This document shows, piece by piece, positions 1 to 5,803 of a DNA stretch of 11,818 nt. The position numbers and the translations under genes were made by a program. Every line of letters begins with the position of its first letter. The first letter of the stretch is position 1. The notes beneath the pieces were generated by a model, which worked only from the letters and a program-made list of their open reading frames with translations, was not told the DNA's origin and ran no database searches. Source of the DNA: Cyanobacteria bacterium UBA1186 (GTDB taxonomy: Bacteria; Cyanobacteriota; Vampirovibrionia; Gastranaerophilales; Gastranaerophilaceae); the NCBI GenBank assembly GCA_002309875.1, contig DBYM01000009.1, positions 1 to 11,818 of the forward strand. Direction: 5' to 3'.

Positions 1-15
1 CCAAAAGGGGGCTTT

Positions 16-1038
16 TTAATACAAAGAAATAAAATCAAACCTTTCGTATTTTTCAAAAACCTTTTTTCGCTCTCTGTACGTTTGTTCTGTTACATTTTCC
101 CATTTATCATCGTTAGCAACGCTTCCGTATGACAAAAACCACGGATTTTTAGGGTTGGTGTATCCGTCATACTTAAAACTGACCTGCGGGAAAAGTTCGG
201 TTGAGTTTTCCACCAAATTATAGACTCTCACTCCGCTTTCCATAGCGCCTGACGAATATTCGTTGCAGATAAAAGCATCGTCGCAGACATAATATCTGTC
301 TCTGCTTCCTCCGCTGATTACGTGTTTCGGAACTCTGTTCACCATTGTATAAATATCATAGATAACGCCTTTCCAAGCACCATCAGCAATTTCACCAATC
401 AGAAGTTCGTCAATTCCGTCCGCATTAACATCATAATAAACATACCCGATTTTATCGGTTAAATTATACATATAACTCATTTGTTCCTGTTCAAGTTTTA
501 CGGAATCCCATTTTTCTTTAAGTGCGGTAATGTGTTTTTTCAGAACTTCCCCGTACAAATCCTCGCCCTTTGTACCCTGTCCGTTATAATATTTTGAACC
601 TTTGATTCCCTGTATATTTACCACATAAGAATTTACCCCCTCATAAAGCCGTTTGTACGAATCCGGAGCCTGTGTGCTTTTTGTATAATCATACTGAACA
701 TCGGTCGGGTGTTTTAAAACAACATCATACAAATTGCCCTTTTTGTCAGTCAGTTCACCGAGTTTTCTGCCCCCGGGGAGATTTGCGTGGTCAGACGGAT
801 TTTTATATGCTTTTATTCCAAAAGCAAAACCGCCAAATCCTGCTTTTTTAGAATCTTTGTGAAAAACGGAAATCTTATCGCTTTCTCTTTTTACTTCATA
901 AGTTCCTTTTAATTCTTTTGGAACGGTAATTGAAAACAATCTGTTTTTAAAGACACTGTCAGAGGTCTCGCCGCAGGCAAACGCACTGACTGCCGAAAAA
1001 AGGATACAAACTATAACAAAATTAATAATTTTTCTCAT
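16..1038 (-). CDS. Secreted protein of unknown function with a calcium-loop-like motif
   Basis: Not recognised as a named family. The 340-residue product starts with a signal peptide: basic MRK, a hydrophobic stretch over residues 4-18, and an AFA signal peptidase site before Cys22, so it is probably exported. The cysteine lacks a canonical lipobox (Leu at -3 is missing), so a lipoprotein is less likely. Residues 30-180 look like a mixed alpha/beta extracellular domain rich in Lys, Tyr and Gly. Residues 203-211 read DVNADGIDE, a DxNxDGxxD calcium-loop pattern common in secreted bacterial proteins. Two cysteines at 252 and 258 could form a disulfide. The ATG at 1038 is preceded only by a weak GGGG ribosome site about 7 bases away. 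An extended -10 promoter lies about 45 bases upstream and a terminator separates the gene from skp, so it is probably transcribed alone. The coding call is secure; the function is unknown. Confidence 0.85.
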   Translation of the reverse strand: MRKIINFVIVCILFSAVSAFACGETSDSVFKNRLFSITVPKELKGTYEVKRESDKISVFHKDSKKAGFGGFAFGIKAYKNPSDHANLPGGRKLGELTDKKGNLYDVVLKHPTDVQYDYTKSTQAPDSYKRLYEGVNSYVVNIQGIKGSKYYNGQGTKGEDLYGEVLKKHITALKEKWDSVKLEQEQMSYMYNLTDKIGYVYYDVNADGIDELLIGEIADGAWKGVIYDIYTMVNRVPKHVISGGSRDRYYVCDDAFICNEYSSGAMESGVRVYNLVENSTELFPQVSFKYDGYTNPKNPWFLSYGSVANDDKWENVTEQTYRERKKVFEKYERFDFISLY

Positions 1039-1082
1039 TTACAAACCCCAAAATGTGCTGTACGTCCGAATAATTTGAAAAT

Positions 1083-1091
1083 ATTATAACA
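1083..1091 (-). promoter_or_regulatory. Extended -10 promoter for the secreted protein gene
   Basis: On the minus strand the bases read TGT-TATAAT, a perfect TGn extended -10 element. The expected start of transcription is near 1076, which would give a leader of about 38 bases before the ATG at 1038. No good -35 hexamer sits 17 bases upstream, where the skp terminator stem and T-run lie; extended -10 promoters can work without one. Inferred from sequence match only. Confidence 0.5.
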
Positions 1092-1097
1092 CGGAGT

Positions 1098-1129
1098 AAA
1101 AAATTAAACGGCATATAAATGCCGTTTAA
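1098..1129 (-). terminator. Intrinsic terminator after skp
   Basis: A perfect 11-base-pair stem (TTAAACGGCAT paired with ATGCCGTTTAA, 1104-1129) has a 4-base loop and is followed on the minus strand by six T residues at 1103-1098. It lies 57 bases beyond the skp stop codon. A second, weaker hairpin (CGGTTA paired with TAACCCG, one bulge) lies between the stop and this stem, around 1147-1168. Confidence 0.85.
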
Positions 1130-1185
1130 AATTTGTTTTATTAAAGCGGGTTAATCCGAGACTAACCGTTTATATTTACCCCACC

Positions 1186-1623
1186 TTACTTTACTGCTTT
1201 CTGAACATCTGCCGTAATGTCATAGCCGCCATAAATTACAACACCTTTTGATATAACAACGTCATATCCTTTTAGTTTTGCCTGAGTCGTAATTGTTTCA
1301 GTTATGCTCTTATCAACTTCCTGCAGTCTTGTTTGGTAATCTTTTGCAATTGCTTCTCTTTTCTTTGCAAAATCTGCATTATATTTCTTCAGCAACTTTT
1401 CCTTGCCTTCTTTTGTCTGCTGCTTTTCAACATCTGCCTGAGCAGTCTTTAACCATTTCTCCAAATCCTGCATCTTTGTCTGTTGTTCTTTCTTTAATGC
1501 CTGAACCTGTGCTGATTTTGCCACAACAGCCTGTACATCAACTACGGCAATTTTTTGTTCCGCCATAACAGCACCCGTTCCCAATATTAATGCTATTAAC
1601 GCCATTGATAATGTCTTTTTCAT
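1186..1623 (-). CDS. skp: Periplasmic chaperone, Skp/OmpH family
   Basis: The family acts in the periplasm as a trimeric holdase that keeps unfolded outer-membrane proteins soluble on their way to the BAM complex. The 145-residue product has a textbook signal peptide (MKKTLSMALIALILGTG) with a predicted cut after AVMA at residue 21. The first mature beta strand follows (KIAVVDVQAVV), then a long Lys/Gln/Glu-rich helical region over about residues 38-115 that would form the coiled-coil tentacle. The OmpH-like C-terminal strands come last (DVVISKGVVIYG, then DITADV). Length is close to the family's usual 150-170. The ATG at 1623 has a strong AAGGAG site. plsC ends 71 bases upstream, so the two may be co-transcribed, although an extended -10-like TGG-TACAAT at 1692-1684 could start a separate transcript. 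In many diderms skp sits between bamA and lpxD; here it does not. Confidence 0.88.
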   Translation of the reverse strand: MKKTLSMALIALILGTGAVMAEQKIAVVDVQAVVAKSAQVQALKKEQQTKMQDLEKWLKTAQADVEKQQTKEGKEKLLKKYNADFAKKREAIAKDYQTRLQEVDKSITETITTQAKLKGYDVVISKGVVIYGGYDITADVQKAVK

Positions 1624-1683
1624 ACTTCTCTCCTTTTGGTTTTATCTAAAAATTATTTTCATATAAATCTTGACTCTGATAAC

Positions 1684-1692
1684 ATTGTACCA
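1684..1692 (-). promoter_or_regulatory. Possible extended -10 promoter for skp
   Basis: Minus-strand TGG-TACAAT fits the extended -10 pattern (five of six hexamer bases plus TGn) and lies just after the plsC stop codon, about 61 bases before the skp ATG. No -35 match is visible at 17 bases. It is a weak call based on one element. Confidence 0.3.
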
Positions 1693-1694
1693 CA

Positions 1695-2402
1695 TTATTC
1701 TTTATTCTTCGCAAACTGTTCTTCGACAAGATTTTCAAACCCTGTCATTTCGCTTACCTGCCTTGCCCATTCCCTGATAATTTCATCTTCTTCAAGTTCA
1801 TACGAAATCGGCTTTCCTATTTTTATGGTCATATCCCTTTGGAAAAGCCTTGTGGCATACCAGGTAAAACCGCATACTCCTATCGGAACAATATCCGCCT
1901 GATGTCTTTTGGCAAAATATACAAAACCCCGCTTAATGTTCCGTATTTTTTTATCCTGCTTTATACCGCCTTCAGGAAAAATTCCGAGCGACCAATTTGT
2001 ATTAAATATCCTGTCAACAGTTCTGAATGTTTTTATTTCAGGGTCTTCTCTGTTTACCTCAAATGCGCCTAAAGTATGCGCAAGAAAGAACAATACCTTA
2101 CGCCCCGTCATTGATTTAATGGGCATTTTTGCGTCCATATGGAAAAGTTCTCTTTTTGCCATAAATGCAACCGGCCTGCCGACTGATATTGCGGTAAAAG
2201 GAGGGTCAACATAAGAAACATGGTTCGGCGCAAAAATAAGACGTCTGCCCTTTGGTATATTTTCTCTGCCCTCAATCTTAAGTTTATACATAAATTTTGC
2301 AACAGGTTTTACAACCAAAACTGCAAAAATATTATAATATAGCGTTCTCCAGAAACCGTATTCTTTTTCTGTTCTGCAACTGTAATTTCTTTCTTCGCCC
2401 AT
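1695..2402 (-). CDS. plsC: 1-acyl-sn-glycerol-3-phosphate acyltransferase-like protein (PlsC family)
   Basis: The family transfers a fatty acyl chain to the sn-2 position of lysophosphatidic acid, giving phosphatidic acid for membrane lipid synthesis at the cytoplasmic membrane. All four acyltransferase blocks are visible in the 235 residues: NHVSYVD (60-66) with catalytic His61 and Asp66, GAFEVNR (112-118), FPEGG (142-146) and VPIGV (172-176). A hydrophobic segment at about residues 21-38 probably anchors the protein. Length is normal for the family. The ATG at 2402 is the only reasonable start, since the next Met is at residue 38, inside the membrane segment. No Shine-Dalgarno sequence precedes it and the leader is very AT-rich. 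It is divergent from the small plus-strand gene at 2572 and lies upstream of skp. Some members of this superfamily use other acyl acceptors, so the exact substrate is inferred. Confidence 0.88.
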   Translation of the reverse strand: MGEERNYSCRTEKEYGFWRTLYYNIFAVLVVKPVAKFMYKLKIEGRENIPKGRRLIFAPNHVSYVDPPFTAISVGRPVAFMAKRELFHMDAKMPIKSMTGRKVLFFLAHTLGAFEVNREDPEIKTFRTVDRIFNTNWSLGIFPEGGIKQDKKIRNIKRGFVYFAKRHQADIVPIGVCGFTWYATRLFQRDMTIKIGKPISYELEEDEIIREWARQVSEMTGFENLVEEQFAKNKE

Positions 2403-2489
2403 AATAATATATTTTATACCGAAAAATATTAATATTCTACCTTTTCGCCCTTTTGTTAACGATATGTCATGCCTGCACCTTTAATTTTA

Positions 2490-2518
2490 TTGACAAAAAA
2501 GTTTTTTTATTGTATAAT
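2490..2518 (+). promoter_or_regulatory. Perfect consensus sigma-70 promoter
   Basis: TTGACA (2490-2495) and TATAAT (2513-2518) are separated by exactly 17 bases, with an A/T-rich spacer. Both hexamers match the housekeeping consensus at every position. Transcription should begin near 2525, about 47 bases ahead of the ATG at 2572. It is the strongest promoter match noticed in the window. Confidence 0.9.
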
Positions 2519-2536
2519 GACCGCACACTAGTGGTC
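2519..2536 (+). promoter_or_regulatory. Dyad at the transcription start, possible operator
   Basis: Directly after the -10 hexamer the sequence has outer arms GACC and GGTC, and inside them the 8-base palindrome CACTAGTG (2526-2533). The two symmetry centres are offset by 2 bases, so this is not one clean inverted repeat. The position over the predicted start point is where a repressor would act. The function is inferred only. Confidence 0.25.
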
Positions 2537-2571
2537 AATATAAGAAAAGAGCATAAAAAGGAGACTGGTCT

Positions 2572-2856
2572 ATGAAGATTGGTGTTGTAAGCAGCATTAA
2601 CTATGCACCCAAAATGGCTTATAATGTTAAGCCCTCCAAATATCAACAAAACCCCATACCTCAACAGAATGTGAGTTTTAAAGATTGCCCGACGGCTGCG
2701 GTCGTAGGCACGGCATGCGCAATTGTCGGAACATTCATATTAGGCCCGCTCGGAGCACTCTTAGGTGGGGCTTTCGGTGCCGCAGTCGGAGCAAAAACGT
2801 CAAGTGATGGCGAAATGACCGACTACGAACGTGAAAGAATTTCTCATTACGATTAA
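2572..2856 (+). CDS. Small glycine-zipper protein, unknown function
   Basis: Not a family I can name. The 94-residue product has three parts. Residues 1-38 are a polar, Asn/Gln/Pro-rich leader ending in NVSFK. Residues 41-74 are a hydrophobic Ala/Gly segment containing a perfect glycine zipper, with Gly at 61, 65, 69 and 73. Residues 75-94 are a charged tail. Such zippers pack transmembrane helices closely and occur in small membrane proteins that oligomerise. There is no classical signal peptide. AAGGAG lies 8 bases before the ATG, behind a perfect consensus promoter and followed by a plus-strand hairpin, so this is a complete single-gene unit despite its size. It is divergent from plsC and convergent with rpsA. 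My recollection, unchecked, is that N-terminal segments ending in a FK/FKG-like motif recur among small proteins of Gastranaerophilales. Membrane location is inferred. Confidence 0.82.
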   Translation: MKIGVVSSINYAPKMAYNVKPSKYQQNPIPQQNVSFKDCPTAAVVGTACAIVGTFILGPLGALLGGAFGAAVGAKTSSDGEMTDYERERISHYD

Positions 2857-2893
2857 TTAAATTTATAAAAATAAATATTTTCCACGTCACTAT

Positions 2894-2930
2894 TTCGGAT
2901 TATGCTTATACATAATCCGGATATTCTTTT
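2894..2930 (+). terminator. Probable terminator of the small plus-strand gene
   Basis: CGGATTATG (2896-2904) pairs with CATAATCCG (2911-2919) around a 6-base loop, and one wobble plus one A-T pair extend the stem to 11. On the plus strand it is followed by ATATTCTTTT, a broken U-run. It lies 37 bases after the stop codon at 2856. No U-run follows on the minus strand, which gives the direction. Confidence 0.55.
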
Positions 2931-2932
2931 GT

Positions 2933-2965
2933 AAAAAAGGGGCGGAATGCATTGCATTCCGCCCC
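2933..2965 (-). terminator. Strong intrinsic terminator after rpsA
   Basis: GGGGCGGAATGC (2939-2950) pairs with GCATTCCGCCCC (2954-2965), a 12-base-pair GC-rich stem with a 3-base loop. On the minus strand it is followed at once by six T residues (2938-2933). It begins 24 bases beyond the rpsA stop codon and should end the ispH-rpsA transcript. Confidence 0.92.
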
Positions 2966-2989
2966 TCCCTTGTCTGTGTTTAAACAAAC

Positions 2990-4042
2990 TTACTTGATAT
3001 CTTTAACAGATAATGCAATTCTGTGCTCCTTAGGAGTAAATTTCTTGATTAATACGTCAACTTCATCACCAACCTTGTATAAATTGAACGGATTAACGTT
3101 TTCATCAGACATTTCGGAAACAGGAAGCAATGCTTCAACTCCGGGGAAGATATTAATAAATGCACCAAAGGTAGTTACTTTATTAACAGTTCCTTTAACA
3201 GTCTGGCCTTCTTCAAACTGTCCTTCAATCTGCTGCCAGGGGTTTTCGCCCATTCTCTTTAATGAAAGCGAAATTCTCTTGAGTTCACTGTCAATCTTGA
3301 TAATTTTGACTTCAATTGTATCTCCGAGATTCAAAACATCAGAAGGGTGTTTAATTCTCTGCCAAGAAATTTCCGAAATCGGAAGCAGACCGTCAATACC
3401 GTTAATATCAACAAATGCGCCAAAGTCGGTAATTCTTACAACCTTGCCTGAAACAACCTGGTCTTCTGCCAATGATGAAAGGACATCATCAACAACCTGA
3501 TCTCTCTGTTCGGCAACTGCCTGTCTCTGTGAAAGAATAAGTTTATTCTTCTTAGGATCTGCTTCAAGAACTTTAACCTCGATCTTTGTATCAACAAGAC
3601 CTTCAAACGGAGTTCCCGTTCTTAATTGAGAAGAAGGAATAAAGCCCTTTAAATCTGCAACGTCAACCAAAACCCCGCCTTTAACGGTTGAAACAACCTT
3701 AGCCAAAATTGTATCACCCTGAGTTTTTGCATCATTTAACTGTGCCCACGCCTGTGCATAAGCAATTCTCTTCAATGAAAGAAGCATTGCATCTTCATTG
3801 TTTTCTTCCTTCAATACATAGAATTCTCTCGTATCTCCGATTTCAAGTTCCTCAACGTCGCTTGAAAGTTCTTTGTTTGAAAGATAAGCCTCCATTTTTG
3901 CACCTTTAACGCTGACAAGATATCCTTCGGATTCTTTCTTAATAACAATACCTTCAACGATATCTGCCACATTGTTTGATTTTGCGAAACTTTCTTCCAA
4001 TAGTGTTTCAAACTCATCACGAGTCTTTTCCATTGTTGTCAT
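2990..4042 (-). CDS. rpsA: Ribosomal protein S1 homologue with four S1 domains
   Basis: S1 binds mRNA at the platform of the 30S subunit and helps start translation, especially on weak or structured leaders. The 350-residue product contains four S1 RNA-binding (OB-fold) repeats at about residues 25-92, 110-173, 195-263 and 279-347. The third and fourth are the most typical (RITDFGAFVDI and KVTTFGAFINI, each followed by LLP and SE). The repeat number matches the four-domain Firmicutes type; E. coli has six and cyanobacterial S1 usually three. The start at 4042 is chosen over Met4 (4033) because AAGGAGGT inside the last codons of ispH lies 6 bases away. The ispH stop codon ends 1 base before this ATG, so the two genes are almost certainly one operon with coupled translation. 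No fusion of the two proteins is present. A strong terminator follows. Confidence 0.93.
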   Translation of the reverse strand: MTTMEKTRDEFETLLEESFAKSNNVADIVEGIVIKKESEGYLVSVKGAKMEAYLSNKELSSDVEELEIGDTREFYVLKEENNEDAMLLSLKRIAYAQAWAQLNDAKTQGDTILAKVVSTVKGGVLVDVADLKGFIPSSQLRTGTPFEGLVDTKIEVKVLEADPKKNKLILSQRQAVAEQRDQVVDDVLSSLAEDQVVSGKVVRITDFGAFVDINGIDGLLPISEISWQRIKHPSDVLNLGDTIEVKIIKIDSELKRISLSLKRMGENPWQQIEGQFEEGQTVKGTVNKVTTFGAFINIFPGVEALLPVSEMSDENVNPFNLYKVGDEVDVLIKKFTPKEHRIALSVKDIK

Positions 4043-4043
4043 A

Positions 4044-4916
4044 TCAGACCTCCTTTTTTATATATTCCTTTACTTTTTCTATTACATTTTGCGGAGTTGA
4101 TGCTCCCGCAGTAATTGCTATATTGTTCACACCTTTAAGCAATTCTTTATATTCGGTTAATTCAGAATCGTTTTCAATATGAATTGTCTTTGCGCAATTT
4201 TTCAGAATCTCTGCCAAATGGGTAGTATTTGCGCTTTTTCTCGAGCCGACCACAATCATTAAATCAGACTCTGATGCCAATTCTTTTGCCTCTGTCTGCC
4301 GCATTGAAGTTGATTTGCAGATTGTATTATGAACTAAAACCTCTTTGGTAATTGATTTTAAATAACTGACAATTTCATTTAGGGTGTTTGACATTTGTGT
4401 TGTCTGAACAACTACACCGACCTTGTTGTGGGCAATGATTTCCTGTTCGTATTCCTTTAACTCGTCAACGGTCGTCGCTACCGCAACTTTGTCCGTATAT
4501 AAATCCGCATTGGCTTTAATCCCTACAACTTCAGGGTGATTAGCCTTACCTACAATCACCACGAAATAATCTGCTTTCGCAAGTTCTATCGCTTTTTGCT
4601 GGACTTTCTTTACGTCCGGGCAGGTTAAATCCACAACCTCAAAACCTGCCGCTCTGAGCGCTTCAAAAACTTCCGGGGCTTCTCCATGGCTTCTTACTAT
4701 GCATATCCCGCTTCCCTTCTTCGGAATCTCATATATTGTTTTAATTCCCAATGAATCTAACTCTTTAATTACATCTGTATTATGTATCAATTCACCGAGT
4801 ATATATACATTCTTGCCGGGATTTTCTGACCTTAATCTTTTAGCAGTCTCAACTGCACGCTTTACGCCATAGCAGAAACCCGCAAATTTTGCTAACTTTA
4901 TATTTTGGCTATCCAA
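4044..4916 (-). CDS. ispH: 4-hydroxy-3-methylbut-2-enyl diphosphate reductase
   Basis: IspH is the cytosolic iron-sulfur enzyme that performs the last MEP-pathway step, reducing HMBPP to IPP and DMAPP. The 290 residues carry the three cluster-binding cysteines Cys15 (AGFCYGVKRAV), Cys99 (DLTCPDV) and Cys200 (NTICKSTSMRQ). Substrate-binding histidines are His45 (HNTDV), His77 (RSHG) and His127 in NHPE, with the proton-donor Glu129. The QTTQ (171-174), SAN (228-230) and GASTP motifs are also present. Length is normal. No in-frame ATG is available near the N-terminus; the frame begins at a TTG (4916) only 14 codons before Cys15, which fits the family, so TTG is the likely start. Its ribosome site is weak. 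It leads an operon with rpsA 1 base downstream. In many Clostridia the same two genes are fused into a single protein, so the adjacency is a recognisable theme. Confidence 0.93.
   Translation of the reverse strand: MDSQNIKLAKFAGFCYGVKRAVETAKRLRSENPGKNVYILGELIHNTDVIKELDSLGIKTIYEIPKKGSGICIVRSHGEAPEVFEALRAAGFEVVDLTCPDVKKVQQKAIELAKADYFVVIVGKANHPEVVGIKANADLYTDKVAVATTVDELKEYEQEIIAHNKVGVVVQTTQMSNTLNEIVSYLKSITKEVLVHNTICKSTSMRQTEAKELASESDLMIVVGSRKSANTTHLAEILKNCAKTIHIENDSELTEYKELLKGVNNIAITAGASTPQNVIEKVKEYIKKEV
4048..4055 (-). promoter_or_regulatory. Ribosome binding site of rpsA inside ispH
   Basis: Minus-strand AAGGAGGT lies within the final Lys-Glu-Val codons of ispH, with the core GGAGG 6 bases from the rpsA ATG. 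It is one of the best Shine-Dalgarno matches in the window, and it decides the rpsA start. Confidence 0.85.
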
Positions 4917-4979
4917 TAGCTTTATATTTCGCTTTCTATAGGGACTAGAGAAAACTTATTAAGTATTCTCAGTAATATT

Positions 4980-5008
4980 ATTAAAGTATAAAAGTTCTGA
5001 AATGTAAA
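4980..5008 (-). promoter_or_regulatory. Candidate promoter of ispH-rpsA
   Basis: On the minus strand TTTACA (5008-5003) is followed after 17 bases by TTTAAT (4985-4980). Each hexamer differs from consensus at one base. Transcription would start near 4973, leaving a leader of about 57 bases. The element overlaps the gap just after the upstream orphan gene, where no terminator is visible. Moderate to low certainty. Confidence 0.35.
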
Positions 5009-5017
5009 TACCGTTAT

Positions 5018-5443
5018 TTAAACACGCTTGCTGAGCATCGCTGATATACATTCCTCAACCTGTCTCGCAAATTTCTTTGCATTTGCATCAGATACCAATT
5101 TTCTTATACCTGCTTCAGGAGTCTTTAAAAGTTCGCTGATCCCCAATGTTGACATACCTATCGCCAAACGTGCGGTTTCTAAAGGTTTTTCTATTGATTC
5201 ATTCAGGGCTTTCGTTGCCAGCAATGCTATGGGAGATACTAACCATTCTAACGGCTGAATTTTAGCATCTCTCCAGCAGTCAAAAAATGACTTTTTATAA
5301 TCGCCTGAATTAACCTGTTCGTTGGCTTCAATTATTCTCTTAGCCTCTGCGATAACGTCATCGGAAAACTCCTGCTTTTTCGCCTTTTTCCCGATTTTTT
5401 GAAAATTGCCGATTATACTGCTTTGTATCTGATAAACCTTCAT
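5018..5443 (-). CDS. Hypothetical protein, 141 residues, unknown function
   Basis: Not recognised. The start at 5443 (Met-Lys-Val-Tyr) is preferred to the in-frame ATG at 5461 because GAGG lies 5 bases before it, while the upstream ATG has no ribosome site. Residues 1-26 are a basic, polar leader (IGKKAKKQ at 17-24). Residues 27-60 look helical and charged, residues 63-80 are the most hydrophobic part (EWLVSPIALLATKAL), and the rest is an amphipathic helical region with two late cysteines removed from any motif (Cys132; the other, Cys56, is in FFDCWRD). There is no signal peptide and no clear transmembrane helix. It sits between the rpsN terminator and the ispH-rpsA promoter, so it may have its own transcript or run into ispH. 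Its opening resembles that of the other orphan at 2572 only loosely (MK, hydrophobic, then SSI), which may be chance. Confidence 0.75.
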   Translation of the reverse strand: MKVYQIQSSIIGNFQKIGKKAKKQEFSDDVIAEAKRIIEANEQVNSGDYKKSFFDCWRDAKIQPLEWLVSPIALLATKALNESIEKPLETARLAIGMSTLGISELLKTPEAGIRKLVSDANAKKFARQVEECISAMLSKRV

Positions 5444-5483
5444 ATTTACCTCTTTACACATTACACATATTTAAATTTACCCC

Positions 5484-5515
5484 TATTTAAATGCAAAGGT
5501 GCGTCAAGACGCACC
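5484..5515 (-). terminator. Probable terminator at the end of the ribosomal protein cluster
   Basis: GGTGCGTC (5498-5505) and GACGCACC (5508-5515) form a perfect inverted repeat; physically this is a 7-base-pair stem with a CAAG-type 4-base loop. It starts 49 bases beyond the rpsN stop codon. The minus-strand tail TTTGCATTTAAAT is U-rich but interrupted, so termination may be partial. Confidence 0.6.
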
Positions 5516-5564
5516 AATGTCATATTAAATACAAGAATTCCGTACCAAATCGTAAATATACATC

Positions 5565-5771
5565 TTACCAAGATGCTTTGGTTACACCGGGCAGCAAGCC
5601 CTGGTGAGCCATCTTACGTAAGCAGATTCTGCACAAACCGAAGTCTCTGTGATATCCGTGAGGACGTCCGCAAATACTGCATCTGTTATGAAGTCTTACC
5701 GCAGGATATTTACCCTTTGATACCAATAATCTTCTTGATTCTTCTTTGTTTATCATCGCTTTTTTAGCCAT
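5565..5771 (-). CDS. rpsN: 30S ribosomal protein S14, zinc-binding form
   Basis: S14 helps assemble the head of the 30S subunit. This copy is the short zinc type: Cys31-x2-Cys34 and Cys47-x2-Cys50 form the zinc site, within [15 protein letters not shown] and [13 protein letters not shown], and the tail PGVTKASW is family-typical. At 68 residues it is slightly longer than the usual 61 of this type, the extra residues lying ahead of the first cysteine pair, and far shorter than the roughly 100-residue zinc-free form. AAAGGAG precedes the ATG at 5771. rplE ends 32 bases upstream, the normal position. No rpsH follows; a hairpin does. This makes rpsN the last gene of the cluster. Confidence 0.95.
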   Translation of the reverse strand: MAKKAMINKEESRRLLVSKGKYPAVRLHNRCSICGRPHGYHRDFGLCRICLRKMAHQGLLPGVTKASW

Positions 5772-5803
5772 GAATTTCTCCTTTATTTTCTGTTTATATA
5801 TAA

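Noticed and set aside
1..20. The AAAAGGGGGCTTTTT stretch at the left edge
   Set aside because: It looks like one arm of a terminator after the secreted protein gene, but the other arm would lie outside the window, so it cannot be supported.
2467..2664. A 65-codon open frame on the minus strand across the plus-strand promoter
   Set aside because: It overlaps the consensus promoter and the start of a well-supported gene, and has no convincing ribosome site of its own.
2952..3500. A 182-codon open frame on the plus strand
   Set aside because: It is antisense to rpsA, starts within the rpsA terminator stem and has no ribosome site or recognisable domain.
5441..5461. Upstream ATG at 5461 as the start of the 141-residue orphan
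   Set aside because: It has no ribosome site, while the ATG at 5443 has GAGG at 5 bases, which would fall inside the longer version.
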